DNA from: Paenibacillus taichungensis
GTDB taxonomy: Bacteria > Bacillota > Bacilli > Paenibacillales > Paenibacillaceae
Length of the DNA stretch: 64,000 nucleotides
Direction: 5' to 3'
NCBI RefSeq assembly: GCF_003287275.1
Contig: NZ_QEVW01000015.1
Location: 1-64,000 of the forward strand
Of the stretch, positions 1-8,531 are shown piece after piece. The translations under genes and the position numbers were made by a program. Every line of letters starts with the position of its first letter. Position 1 is the first letter of the stretch. A model generated the notes under the pieces. It had not been told where the DNA came from, searched no databases, and saw only the letters and a program-made list of their open reading frames with translations.

Positions 1-543
1 ACGATCACCTTTCACGCTGTTATTGCGTTCAGTTTGAGCCATTGTTGCACTCTCACCTTCGGCTTTAGCATTCAGGCCCAGATCCAGCGCGCCGCGGCTT
101 TCGCTCGCATAGCTGCTGCTGTTGTTACGATGCTCACCGCTTCGTGAATAGTCGCTCATCGTTGTACCTTCTCCCGATACATTGGCATTGAGCCCAAGGC
201 CCAGGTTACCAGAACTACTGTGTTCAGCAGTATGATCGGAAGAACGATCATTGTAACGGTTCATGCTCTCTGTGGATAGGCCGGCATTCAAACCAACATC
301 CAGATTCAATGCTCCAGATGCACTGGACGAGCTTCCGTGGCTGCCATTGCTGCCGTAATCTGCGTCACGGTGTCCTGACAGAAGAGATCCCAGCTCCAGT
401 CGCAAACCTGCATTCAAATCCAGATTTCCGCTGCTGTTATTGCTGTAGCTATCTGCGTAAGTTGCTTGCGAAGCTCCCAGCAATCCAGCGACCAACGTAC
501 CCGACAATACCGACAATTTCACCCAACGATTCACTTTTTTCAT
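1..543 (-). CDS. Exported Ser/Asn-rich repeat protein, 3' end cut by window edge
   Basis: An open frame of 181 codons runs from an ATG at 543 to the window edge without a stop. A good ribosome binding site (AAGGAGTG) lies about 10 nt before the ATG. Residues 1-30 form a signal peptide (basic start, hydrophobic core, cleavage near TYA-D). The rest holds four imperfect repeats beginning near residues 39, 77, 112 and 151, each with a short SG-x-L-x-L-(x)-L-N-A core, separated by Ser/Asn/His-rich linkers (period about 37 residues). I do not recognise a family; a cell-surface or secreted structural role is only a guess. The next gene upstream ends 33 nt away on the same strand, so the two are probably co-transcribed. 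Confidence 0.85.
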   Translation of the reverse strand, partial: MKKVNRWVKLSVLSGTLVAGLLGASQATYADSYSNNSSGNLDLNAGLRLELGSLLSGHRDADYGSNGSHGSSSSASGALNLDVGLNAGLSTESMNRYNDRSSDHTAEHSSSGNLGLGLNANVSGEGTTMSDYSRSGEHRNNSSSYASESRGALDLGLNAKAEGESATMAQTERNNSVKGDR

Positions 544-576
544 GATAATATACACTCCTTCTCCATTTTGGTTGAA

Positions 577-1893
577 TTAACGCCATTGTGTTTGAGAGAA
601 AGAGGTATATTGCGGCGGCCGCCCTGGCGGTGCTTGAGACCATTGACTGAAACCATCCAATCGTTCCATCCTGAAAGCATAATCGTAATCTGGCGTCACC
701 AGTCCGGTTGTTGTTCCTGAAAGGGCAACAGCGGGAGCGATTGCTCCTCCACCCGATACACCGGAAGTCCCGGAGCTTCCAACTGCGGCAGCATTTGCTG
801 CCCCTGAAGATGTTGCCATGACAGGCCAATCATTAAATCGTTCTGTACGTGGCTGCAATGGTGACGCCTTATCGGAATCATCCTTTTGCAAATTGACATC
901 TTCGTTATTCTGCACTTGATCGGTAACAGAAGGTTCAACAGTTGGCTCGTCCATCAGGAATTGCTCCTCAACTGGCAATACTGCATTGGAATCCTGCTTC
1001 AGGTTGGATGGTTCTACAGGTAATGTCTGTGGAGTATCCGGTTGTTGTGGACGTACTACCAATTCAGGATCGACGTCAACCACTTTGCCCGTAACCTGCA
1101 CGGCATTCTGTCCATCTTCATTGGTATGCTGTGAAACCTGATCCACCGAATCCGTTTTGCCAATAGCAGGCTTCTCAACTTGCGGCGTTTTAACGAACAC
1201 AGGCTGATCCGGCTTAATCACTGGTTGTTCCGGCTTTAGATTCACAACAGGCACGTTGGCTTCCACCGAAGGAAGCTGAACTTCACCTTCAGTCAGATCC
1301 ACACTTGATGAGGAGACATTGATCGAAGTAACTTCAGGTACATCCACCTTAACGGAAGGTAATTCAACCTTACCTTGCCGAAGATTTGTATTCACAGCAG
1401 ATGTCTCTGCCTTGATGACCTCGGGTACCTCTGCGGTAACACCAGGCAAGAAAGCTGTCCCTTCGTTCAGGTTTACCTCGCTGCTCGATACATCCGCTTT
1501 GAATATCGGTGTATCCGCCTTTACAGACGGAAGTCCAACGCTCCCTTGCTTCGCATCAATACCGATCTCTGATGTTCCTGCCGATCCAAGCGGCGTATCT
1601 ACCTTTAGTTCCGATACACTCAGCTTGCCTGGTGATTCATTCGCTTTGATCGACGGAACTTCAACATCCAGCAATGGTGTGGATACAGATACTGACGGAG
1701 TCAGGTTCAACCCGCCATCCGAATCTTGTGAAAACAAATTCAGCGATAAGCCACTGGACTTGTTAGCTGAAGATGTCTGAGCATTATCCGCATATACATG
1801 CGACGATCCCAGTCCAAAAATCAGCGTCCATGCAAGTAAAGCCAGTGGTATGCTGCTAAGTCGAACAATCGATTTTGGTAACTTTACATTCAA
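577..1893 (-). CDS. Exported repeat protein with LPSVxxxVP repeats
   Basis: 438 residues. The ATG at 1893 follows a strong AAAGGGGGTG site. Residues 1-36 are a signal peptide with a hydrophobic core ending near VYADN. Residues about 55-230 contain at least five divergent repeats of 30-35 residues built on G-x-(V/A)-x-LPSVKxxVP with Ser/Val-rich joins. They are followed by a Pro/Glu/Gln-rich stretch (230-330), a Gly/Ala/Ser-rich patch (365-395) and a polar tail. No catalytic motif or LPXTG anchor is visible. The repeats differ from those of the next gene, but both proteins are exported and adjacent. Function unknown; a wall-associated or matrix protein is possible. Confidence 0.85.
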   Translation of the reverse strand: MNVKLPKSIVRLSSIPLALLAWTLIFGLGSSHVYADNAQTSSANKSSGLSLNLFSQDSDGGLNLTPSVSVSTPLLDVEVPSIKANESPGKLSVSELKVDTPLGSAGTSEIGIDAKQGSVGLPSVKADTPIFKADVSSSEVNLNEGTAFLPGVTAEVPEVIKAETSAVNTNLRQGKVELPSVKVDVPEVTSINVSSSSVDLTEGEVQLPSVEANVPVVNLKPEQPVIKPDQPVFVKTPQVEKPAIGKTDSVDQVSQHTNEDGQNAVQVTGKVVDVDPELVVRPQQPDTPQTLPVEPSNLKQDSNAVLPVEEQFLMDEPTVEPSVTDQVQNNEDVNLQKDDSDKASPLQPRTERFNDWPVMATSSGAANAAAVGSSGTSGVSGGGAIAPAVALSGTTTGLVTPDYDYAFRMERLDGFSQWSQAPPGRPPQYTSFSQTQWR

Positions 1894-2000
1894 GTTGCTT
1901 CACCCCCTTTCCGCTACTGCGTTGGTGGGACAAGACATATGAGTTTTCCCCTAGGAATAATTAGAATACAGGGATTTCTGCCTGTTCCTCATTAAACGTG

Positions 2001-2023
2001 AAGGCGTTTACTCAAACGCTTTT
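2001..2023. repeat. Inverted repeat GCGTTT-ACTC-AAACGC
   Basis: Six perfect pairs, extended by a G-T and two A-T pairs, with a 4-nt loop. It lies between the MFS gene stop and the repeat-protein start. No T-run follows on the minus strand, so it may be an operator or a weak terminator. The rest of 1894-2110 is AT-rich with no gene. Confidence 0.35.
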
Positions 2024-2110
2024 CATTTAAAAAGTTAAAATTTTAATGAAAATCATACCAATAATTTTCCCTATTTCCACCTCTGAAACCAGATCATTTG
2101 CATAATCGTT

Positions 2111-3442
2111 TCACTTACCTGTAATCACGGATTTAGCGGGAAGACTCTGGTCCATATTGTTCTTTTTTTGCCTGCGAATCACTACATAAATCACACCAAG
2201 CAGCGTTAGCAAAATGCCTGAACTGATAAAGGCCGGAATAACTCCGAATGAGGTTACCAAAAATCCACCTACCACCGGACCCATGATGTTACTGGCTGTC
2301 ATGATGCTGCCAACCGTTCCAAACACACGCCCCGTCATGGATTCAGGTGTTTGTTCCTGCAGTAGAATTTGGAACGGAACAATGGCAAAGCCAACCCCCA
2401 CACCCGCCAGAGCAAATAACGATATCAGCAGCAAATTGGCGCCAAGCCCGGCATGAGGCCATACTCCTACGATCATTCCTACACCACCAATGACAAGACC
2501 CATTAATGATGTTCCAAGCCCCATCTTGATCACATGACCTGCCCTTTTCCACTTCTGAACACTCATCGCTGCAATTAACGTTCCAACACCGCTAGCCGCG
2601 ACGCACCATCCGAGCAGATCACTTGAAATGCCAGGAAGCTGCCTGAACAGGACTACGGTCTGTGAATCCGCAAATTGCAGAAACAGGAGGGCCGACGCAA
2701 GCAGGATTAGAGAAGTACCCACATGAGGAAGAGATGCAAGCATGCGGACGCCCTCCATGGTATCTTTCAAAAACGTAGCTTTTTCACCTGATTGAGCAAC
2801 ACCTGCTGTCTCTTCCCTTACTTGTTCTACGTGCTGATTCGCAGATTGGATCACCCGAGCTCCAGGAATCCATAGCAAAATAATGCCGGAAATCAAAAAG
2901 GACGCGGAATCCAACACGAAACACCAGGTGATTCCAAAAGCAGCCACCAACAGCCCACCGAGGGCCGGACCGATGATTTTGGACATCTGTTCAATCACCG
3001 AACTGATGGACACCGCCTGCCCCAATTGCTCCTGCGGCACAATCTCCTTAAGCTTGCCGTTCTTGGCCGGTGAGAACACCACATCGAATAACGACTTGAG
3101 AATAAGCAATACATATACATGCCACATTTGATCCGCAAAAATGAGCCCTCCAACGATCACAATTCGCGCACCGTCTGCACCGATCATCAGCCACTTCCGA
3201 TTGACCCGGTCCGCCAGTGCCCCTGCAAATGGCCCAGTAAGCAATACAGGCAATGCTGCACACAGTGTGGTGAACGTAATCTCCCACGGCGTAGCATTCC
3301 AGCGAATGCCCACCAGCGTAAGAATCGCCAGCAGATGCAGCCAGTCTCCCAAATTGGAGATAGCCTGCGCAGCCATCAAAGTGATAAAAGATCGATTATG
3401 CTTCAAGGGTCTTCGTTCCTGCATCGTTACTCCACTTGTCAT
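2111..3442 (-). CDS. MFS transporter (MFS_3 / macrolide-efflux-like)
   Basis: 443 residues, about 12 membrane segments, the size usual for single-domain MFS exporters. The N-terminus carries the SNLGDWLHLLAI type start seen in MefA/enterobactin-exporter-like families, a loop 2-3 motif A variant (GALADRVNRKWLM), and a long polar centre near residues 200-225 between the two halves. It probably exports drugs or metabolites by proton exchange; the substrate cannot be read. The ATG at 3442 is preceded by GGAGGAGAAGAAGG; an internal Met at residue 7 is a less likely start. A MarR gene is divergently placed 367 nt away and could be its regulator. Confidence 0.85.
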   Translation of the reverse strand: MTSGVTMQERRPLKHNRSFITLMAAQAISNLGDWLHLLAILTLVGIRWNATPWEITFTTLCAALPVLLTGPFAGALADRVNRKWLMIGADGARIVIVGGLIFADQMWHVYVLLILKSLFDVVFSPAKNGKLKEIVPQEQLGQAVSISSVIEQMSKIIGPALGGLLVAAFGITWCFVLDSASFLISGIILLWIPGARVIQSANQHVEQVREETAGVAQSGEKATFLKDTMEGVRMLASLPHVGTSLILLASALLFLQFADSQTVVLFRQLPGISSDLLGWCVAASGVGTLIAAMSVQKWKRAGHVIKMGLGTSLMGLVIGGVGMIVGVWPHAGLGANLLLISLFALAGVGVGFAIVPFQILLQEQTPESMTGRVFGTVGSIMTASNIMGPVVGGFLVTSFGVIPAFISSGILLTLLGVIYVVIRRQKKNNMDQSLPAKSVITGK

Positions 3443-3809
3443 CCTTCTTCTCCTCCGCCCTCAACCCATTCATGATATGAATTTATTATAGAGAGCAGGC
3501 TGTGCCCCCACCTCCTGCCAGAGACGGAGAAGACGCGAAGCCTTCAGGATGATTTTTCCAGTACATATTGAACTCAACATTTACACGAGAACGGAGAGGA
3601 CAGAAATAACCTGAAGAAGTGGAGCTAAAAGCTTTCTGAAAATTTATATAGACGAAAAATGATTAAATTTTAATTGCTAAAAATGCAAATCTTGTGACAT
3701 ATCGCATGTTTTTCGTCCAAACAGATGCTTACAATATAAATATGGCGAACCTTTGAATCGTCAAATGTAAATTCATCAACTCCAATAAATCTGAAAAGGC
3801 GGGATCAGT
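3443..3809. other. Divergent intergenic region, MFS / MarR
   Basis: No gene seen. The right half is AT-rich and contains the small palindrome ATTAAA-T-TTTAAT at 3662-3674, a possible MarR site. The left 150 nt is GC-richer and holds no recognisable signal. Confidence 0.3.
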
Positions 3810-4271
3810 ATGCTGGAATTACAGGAAATCGGAACCGAACGTTCTCTTCATCTGTACCGCACCTTGGCCCAGACATTTAAGAGCGTGAATGAACACGCTG
3901 TATCCGGAAGCAAAGTGCATGGCTTCAACCCCACCGCTTACGGGGTGCTCGAAGTGCTATATATGAAAGGAGCACAGCCTATTCAACAAGTCGGTGCACA
4001 GCTTCTGCTGCAAAGCGGAAATGTCACTTATGTCATTGACAAGCTGGAGCAAAAGGGACTTTTACATCGAAAACACTGTCCGCAAGACAGACGCATCATT
4101 TTCGTGGAATTAACCGAGGAAGGCCAGCGTACGATGGATGACATCTATCCAGGCTACGCTCACAAAATAGATCGTGCTGTCAGCGGTCTGAGCGAAGATG
4201 ATAAGACGTTGCTCTCTGAGTTATTGGAAAGGCTTGCACTCGGTGCGGATCGTTTATCCGCAAACGGTTAA
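3810..4271 (+). CDS. MarR-family transcriptional regulator
   Basis: 153 residues with a winged helix in the centre. The recognition region reads QSGNVTYVIDKLEQKGLLHR, followed by the wing with DRR (residues about 90-93), the MarR hallmark. The flanking N- and C-terminal helices are the expected dimerisation arms. The ATG follows GGCGGGATC at a suitable distance. It is divergent from the MFS pump at 2111-3442, an arrangement typical of a repressor of an efflux gene, but the ligand and targets are not known. Similar proteins include the OhrR/YetL type, yet no reactive N-terminal Cys is present. Confidence 0.88.
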   Translation: MLELQEIGTERSLHLYRTLAQTFKSVNEHAVSGSKVHGFNPTAYGVLEVLYMKGAQPIQQVGAQLLLQSGNVTYVIDKLEQKGLLHRKHCPQDRRIIFVELTEEGQRTMDDIYPGYAHKIDRAVSGLSEDDKTLLSELLERLALGADRLSANG

Positions 4272-4301
4272 GGCCATTCCCGTATCACCTGATCCAAATT
4301 A

Positions 4302-4350
4302 AAAATAACCGGTTCGCCTAAATAGGCGGTACCGGTTATTCGTATTTCTT
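4302..4350. terminator. Bidirectional terminator
   Basis: Stem AATAACCGG / CCGGTTATT with an inner GCCTAAATAGGC hairpin and T-rich DNA on both sides. It lies between the convergent MarR gene and the small membrane protein. Confidence 0.75.
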
Positions 4351-4361
4351 TATTAATCTAG

Positions 4362-4553
4362 TCAAAAGTACAGAATCCACATCAACACCGTGAGGACAGC
4401 AACAACCAGTCCACCTGCAATCAGCAAATCGACAATGTAACTGGACAGACCTGAGCGGCTGTGACCCTCGATCTCCCTCTGAGTCTCTTCGTACTTTCTT
4501 TTGGCTTCATCTTCCTTGGACGAATTCAGATTATTGGGAAACATCATCCTCAC
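4362..4553 (-). CDS. Small single-pass membrane protein
   Basis: Up to 63 residues. The N-terminal half is charged and probably helical (KEDEAKRKYEETQREIEG); residues 42-62 form one hydrophobic segment ending in ILYF. Three starts compete: GTG at 4553 (upstream GGAGTAGGG), ATG at 4547 and ATG at 4544 region. GTG has the better-spaced ribosome binding site. It does not match a family I recognise. The neighbour upstream is another small membrane protein on the same strand. Confidence 0.6.
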   Translation of the reverse strand: MRMMFPNNLNSSKEDEAKRKYEETQREIEGHSRSGLSSYIVDLLIAGGLVVAVLTVLMWILYF

Positions 4554-4615
4554 CCCTACTCCAAATGAGATATCTATATTATCCTGCGCGGGTCTGTTGC
4601 TTCTGCTTACGGAAT

Positions 4616-4879
4616 TTATTTAAGATCCATCCCAGACCTGATTGCCACAGTAAAAAACAAAGGCAAGACCAGAAACAGAAGAAGAGCCAAGTTTATAAGA
4701 ATGCTTATGATCAATGTATACCAGAAGGGAAAGTAATATGTATGTTCTGCTCGTTCTGCCAAGGGAACATATTTCATGAGTCCGACAACGATGGAAAACG
4801 AAATGCAGGTCGCAAGTACTGCCAGCAACTTGATTGGAACGTATACAAACTTGAACGCTTGCAGCGATTGCTTGCTCAT
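4616..4879 (-). CDS. Small two-pass membrane protein
   Basis: 87 residues with two hydrophobic spans, about 16-36 and 53-80, joined by a short charged loop, and a basic C-terminus. The ATG at 4879 has a near-perfect GGGAGGTGAG site 6 nt upstream, which supports real translation. No known domain recognised. It is followed after about 60 nt by the single-pass protein on the same strand, so the two may form a small operon. Confidence 0.65.
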   Translation of the reverse strand: MSKQSLQAFKFVYVPIKLLAVLATCISFSIVVGLMKYVPLAERAEHTYYFPFWYTLIISILINLALLLFLVLPLFFTVAIRSGMDLK

Positions 4880-4941
4880 CTTAACTCACCTCCCATTCTA
4901 TTATATAAGTCACAGAAAATCCCTTCTAGAAAATAATAAAC

Positions 4942-4968
4942 AAAAAAGCAGCCGAGAAACAGCTGCCT
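4942..4968 (-). terminator. Terminator of DHA2-family MFS gene
   Basis: On the minus strand AGGCAGCTG, loop, CGGCTGCT followed by six T. It lies 29 nt beyond the stop of the MFS gene. Confidence 0.85.
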
Positions 4969-4996
4969 TCATCCAATGTTATTCTTTTCACTTCGT

Positions 4997-6523
4997 TTAA
5001 TTCCCTGAAGCTTGTGCTTGCGGCGGAGCATCTGCATCTTCGGGAACGATTAGCCGTTTGCGCAAGGCCAGTGTCGTCACCCATGAGATAATGGCAATGA
5101 CAAACATGATGACAAACAAGGAATGCAGACTTCCTTCCAGCACATTCCGCAGTAGCGCCCATTTGTCATCCGACAGAGCAGCTTCCGTATGCGGAGCAAG
5201 CAGTTGATTCAGGTCCCCATCCGAGATCCCCGCCTCTGCCAGATGCTGTTCGCTCGACAACGTGGATATCCGGTAATTTAACCATGTGCCGAAGGCTGCT
5301 GCACCCATGGTTTGTCCAAGCGTACGCATAAAGGTATGTAGCGCCGTGGAAGATCCACGCTCCTTATATCCAACAGACGACTGTGAAATGATCGTGAAGA
5401 TTGTAAAAGCAAATCCGAAGCCGAGTCCGTAAATAAAGGTCAAAATAAACAGTACGGCTTGAGGTGATGTTCCACCAACCAAGAAGAGTCCACCCGATCC
5501 AATGGCAATCCCGGTTAAGCCAATTACCGCTGTTAAGCGTGATCCAATTTTCATTAGCAGACGCCCTGCAAGTACACTACCGATCAGCCAGCCAACAGAC
5601 ATCGGTGCAAGCAGTAACCCTGATTCGGTCGCGTTACCGCCTCGAACCCCCTGTACCCATAGTGGCAAATAACTGGTTAGGCCAATCATCAGGGTACTGG
5701 TCAGTAGTCCGGCGATATTCGCCACCCGGATGTCCCGGATACGGAATAGATGAAGAGGTACCATCGGGGCCTGGGCTCTTTTTTCCACCACAAAAAATAA
5801 AATCATAAACAAAATAGCCACGATACTCAGTCCCACAATCATAGGGGAACTCCAGGCATAATACTGTCCACCTGCGGACAATACAAAGAGCAATGCCGTG
5901 ATACCGACTGTAAAAGTCAACGCACCCATATAGTCAATTTTCGCGGTACGCGGAGACATTTCTTCCTTCAAATAACGGAACACAAACCACATCGCCAGCA
6001 GTCCGAACGGCAAATTGAAACCAAAGATCCACTGCCAGCCCAGATTGTCTACGAAATACCCGCCAAGCAGCGGTCCTGCCAGAGATGAAATGCCCCACAC
6101 GGAGCTGATCCAGCCCTGTATTTTGCCCCGTTCTTCAAGGCGGTAGATGTCACCAATAATCGTAAACGTAACAGGCACAACCGCACCTGCGCCAATCCCT
6201 TGAATCGCACGAAAAATAATCAGTTGCTCCATGTTCTGCGAAAGGCAGCACAGAAGCGAGCCTAATAAGAATAAGGCACAGCCAATCAGGAATACAGGTT
6301 TTCGTCCGTATATATCACTGATTTTGCCAAAAATCGGCGTGCTCACAGCCATCGTTAACAGATACGCAGTGAAAATCCAGCTCAACAGCTGCACACTTCC
6401 CAGCTCACTGACAATGGTTGGCCCTGCTGGACCAATGACTGTACCTTCAATTGCAGATAAAAAAGTCGCGAGCAGCAATCCCGCCAGAATGAAACTGCGG
6501 TTCAAACCTCCGGTTGTATTCAC
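4997..6523 (-). CDS. MFS multidrug exporter, DHA2 (EmrB/QacA) family
   Basis: 508 residues with about 14 membrane segments, the size of DHA2 drug:H+ antiporters. Motif A is GKISDIYGRKP near residues 66-76, and motif C is seen as GPLLGGYFVD near 150. The first helix has AIEGTVIGPAGPTI in place of the usual D-x-TIVNVALPTI, so the family's first-helix acidic residue is Glu rather than Asp. Start is GTG at 6523 after GAGAGAAGGG. The substrate is probably a lipophilic drug or cation. No regulator gene is adjacent; a GNAT acetyltransferase follows upstream on the same strand, 112 nt away. Confidence 0.9.
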   Translation of the reverse strand: MNTTGGLNRSFILAGLLLATFLSAIEGTVIGPAGPTIVSELGSVQLLSWIFTAYLLTMAVSTPIFGKISDIYGRKPVFLIGCALFLLGSLLCCLSQNMEQLIIFRAIQGIGAGAVVPVTFTIIGDIYRLEERGKIQGWISSVWGISSLAGPLLGGYFVDNLGWQWIFGFNLPFGLLAMWFVFRYLKEEMSPRTAKIDYMGALTFTVGITALLFVLSAGGQYYAWSSPMIVGLSIVAILFMILFFVVEKRAQAPMVPLHLFRIRDIRVANIAGLLTSTLMIGLTSYLPLWVQGVRGGNATESGLLLAPMSVGWLIGSVLAGRLLMKIGSRLTAVIGLTGIAIGSGGLFLVGGTSPQAVLFILTFIYGLGFGFAFTIFTIISQSSVGYKERGSSTALHTFMRTLGQTMGAAAFGTWLNYRISTLSSEQHLAEAGISDGDLNQLLAPHTEAALSDDKWALLRNVLEGSLHSLFVIMFVIAIISWVTTLALRKRLIVPEDADAPPQAQASGN

Positions 6524-6635
6524 ACAAACCCTTCTCTCTTCAATTCTCTATATATTTGGAACATTGATTTACCCAGCCCGCTACGAACCAGAACAATCTT
6601 TCTATCGCTGTTATCCCCGGATTTTTTTTCATCTT

Positions 6636-7208
6636 TTATTTATCTCTCTGACGCAAAAACTCATCGTACAACAGGGAATACATCACCATATCCTTGTACC
6701 CGGTAGACGTATGTTGTACCTGACGCAGCAGGCCTTCCCGCGTGAAGCCGCGGTTCGTCAGAAACTCACCCGAAGCGAGATTACGCGGATCAACCAGCGC
6801 CTCAATCCGATTGAGACCCATCGTCTCATACCCAAACGGCAGCATAACCGAAAATGCTTCCGTCATATAACCGTGACGCCAGTAGTCGCGCCCCAGTTCA
6901 TAACCGATCTCCCCACGGAATGCGCCTTCAAGCTGCCAAGTATTATAACCGCAACTTCCGATGAGCCGGCCCGTTTCCTTAAGTTCAATACCCCAGCGAA
7001 TCGCCTCCTCTTCTCCTGCCATATGGTTCAGCAGCCCAATCATATCCGCGGCCTCACTTGTCCCGATCATGGGCGCCAAATTCATATAACGGGTCACTTC
7101 CCGGTCAGACCAGCAAGCGAACATCTGGGCCGCATCCCGGCGGCGCAATTTGCGCAGACGCAACCGCCCTGTCTCTAGTTCGGGAATTCTCCCTTTGCAT
7201 TTATACAT
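6636..7208 (-). CDS. GNAT N-acetyltransferase (RimJ/RimL-like)
   Basis: 190 residues. It shows the RimJ/RimL pattern: ETGRLRLRKLRRRDA at the start, IGSCGYN in the central strand, the acetyl-CoA loop region GRDYWRHGYMTEA (residues about 108-120), and the ending LxNRIEALVDPRNLASGEFLTNRGF. Such proteins acetylate ribosomal proteins, amino acids or antibiotics; the substrate cannot be deduced. The ATG at 7208 follows GGAGTG. It precedes the DHA2 exporter on the same strand and might be co-transcribed with it. Confidence 0.88.
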   Translation of the reverse strand: MYKCKGRIPELETGRLRLRKLRRRDAAQMFACWSDREVTRYMNLAPMIGTSEAADMIGLLNHMAGEEEAIRWGIELKETGRLIGSCGYNTWQLEGAFRGEIGYELGRDYWRHGYMTEAFSVMLPFGYETMGLNRIEALVDPRNLASGEFLTNRGFTREGLLRQVQHTSTGYKDMVMYSLLYDEFLRQRDK

Positions 7209-7311
7209 GAAAAGACACTCCGATCCGATCTATCCCACAGACCTCATATTCAATAGCCATCTAACCATAACCTGCACCGAATGGCAACTGTTCAGTCATC
7301 ATTATCACGTC

Positions 7312-7341
7312 AAAAAACCGGGCCACTTCCGCTCCCGGTCT
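7312..7341 (-). terminator. Terminator of the 98-residue protein gene
   Basis: Minus strand ACCGGG-stem pairing CCCGGT, followed by TTTTT. It lies about 64 nt past the stop at 7405. Confidence 0.85.
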
Positions 7342-7404
7342 TGTTGTACATATGGATCAACTCAAGTTTGCATCCTATTTCGGGATACCTTATCCACTTT
7401 AGGT

Positions 7405-7701
7405 TTAGGCCGTAGACGTCTTTTTACCCGTCCCCAGCAATTCCTCACTAACCCGGCCAAATACGGCTATGATTTCCTTGAATTCCTCAATGCCAGTCCC
7501 GGTAAGGCTCCATTGATCTCCATGGGCGGTCAGAAAGTTTTCCTGTGTCAGATGCTCAAGCTCCTGCTTAATCTCCCGTTCTCCAACGCGATACCCCCGT
7601 TCTTCCAATAGAGGCAATGCGTCGCTAACGGTTAAATCCTGATTTTGGGCCAAATATAGAAGATGAATTCGTACAAAAAGATTCTGTACCTCTGCATGCA
7701 T
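7405..7701 (-). CDS. Small winged-helix-like protein, function unknown
   Basis: 98 residues, all polar and helical, no membrane segment. The pattern of helices followed by LTQENFLTAHGDQWSLTGTG resembles the wing of a small winged-helix DNA-binding fold. That is inference from shape, not a family match. The ATG at 7701 has AAGGAG 9 nt upstream and a strong terminator follows, so it is very likely a real single-gene unit. Confidence 0.7.
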   Translation of the reverse strand: MHAEVQNLFVRIHLLYLAQNQDLTVSDALPLLEERGYRVGEREIKQELEHLTQENFLTAHGDQWSLTGTGIEEFKEIIAVFGRVSEELLGTGKKTSTA

Positions 7702-7887
7702 AAGCCAAGCTCCTTCCCGGGTTGTAGCCCGCCGTGGTTGCTAAGTAATTACCCCGCGCAGGAAGATGAGAAACAGGAGGAATATTCATGCCTGACCTGC
7801 CCTTTCCGAAATCCTCCGCTTGACTAACCGCATGCTCTGCACTATCTTGAAAATAAGTACCATTTTTGCTCGGGAGGGTGATTCATC

Positions 7888-8376
7888 ATGTTTCAAGCTG
7901 TTTCTTATGAAGGAACACGAAGCGAGCAGCAAACCGCCGTCCTGGGACAGTTAAGTGCTCTGATCCGCGATGAACCTAGCGCCATTGCCAATCTGGCAAA
8001 CGCTGCGGCGTTGCTCAATGTATTTATGACCGACACCAATTGGGTCGGATTCTATCTGTATGATGGAAAAGAACTTGTACTCGGTCCATTCCAAGGACTG
8101 CCTGCCTGCATCCGTATTCCACTTGGACGCGGTGTATGCGGCACTTCTGCTGCGGAACGACGTACGATGGTCGTTGAAGATGTTCATGCCTTTCCAGGCC
8201 ATATCGCCTGTGATGCCGCATCCAACAGTGAAATCGTTGTTCCCATTATCAAAAACGGCGAATTGTATGGGGTGCTTGACATCGATAGCCCGCTCAAAAA
8301 CCGTTTTGACGATGAAGACCGCGTCTTCCTGGAAAAGGCGGTAAGCCTGATTACAGAGCAGCTGGAATTATCCTAA
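7888..8376 (+). CDS. msrC: Free methionine-R-sulfoxide reductase (GAF domain)
   Basis: 162 residues, one GAF domain. It reduces free L-methionine-R-sulfoxide to methionine using thioredoxin-type electrons in the cytoplasm. The fRMsr signature is complete: NWVGFYL, LGPFQGLPACIRIP, GVCGTSA, AFPGHIACDAASNSEIVVPI and GVLDIDSP. The three family cysteines are at 74, 84 and 108; by analogy with the E. coli enzyme the last would be the attacking residue. The ATG follows GGGAGGGTG. It stands alone between two convergent-type terminators. It is homologous to E. coli YebR and B. subtilis YtsP. Confidence 0.93.
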   Translation: MFQAVSYEGTRSEQQTAVLGQLSALIRDEPSAIANLANAAALLNVFMTDTNWVGFYLYDGKELVLGPFQGLPACIRIPLGRGVCGTSAAERRTMVVEDVHAFPGHIACDAASNSEIVVPIIKNGELYGVLDIDSPLKNRFDDEDRVFLEKAVSLITEQLELS

Positions 8377-8435
8377 CTGCCTGAAATAAGGTCTTAAGCC
8401 GATGCAGAGTTCATCGGCCTTACGATGATATGCAA

Positions 8436-8480
8436 TAACAAAGAGCGCACTCCTCCTAGAGGATCTGCGCTCTTTGTTAT
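8436..8480. terminator. Bidirectional terminator
   Basis: AACAAAGAGCGCA pairs with TGCGCTCTTTGTT. It lies between the convergent msrC and MerR/TipAS-like genes. A second weaker hairpin, GCCGAT / ATCGGC, lies at about 8397-8418. Confidence 0.85.
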
Positions 8481-8531
8481 GATTATTTTTCTTCACACCC
8501 ATGTTCTGCTCGCCCAAGATACTTTATGCAT

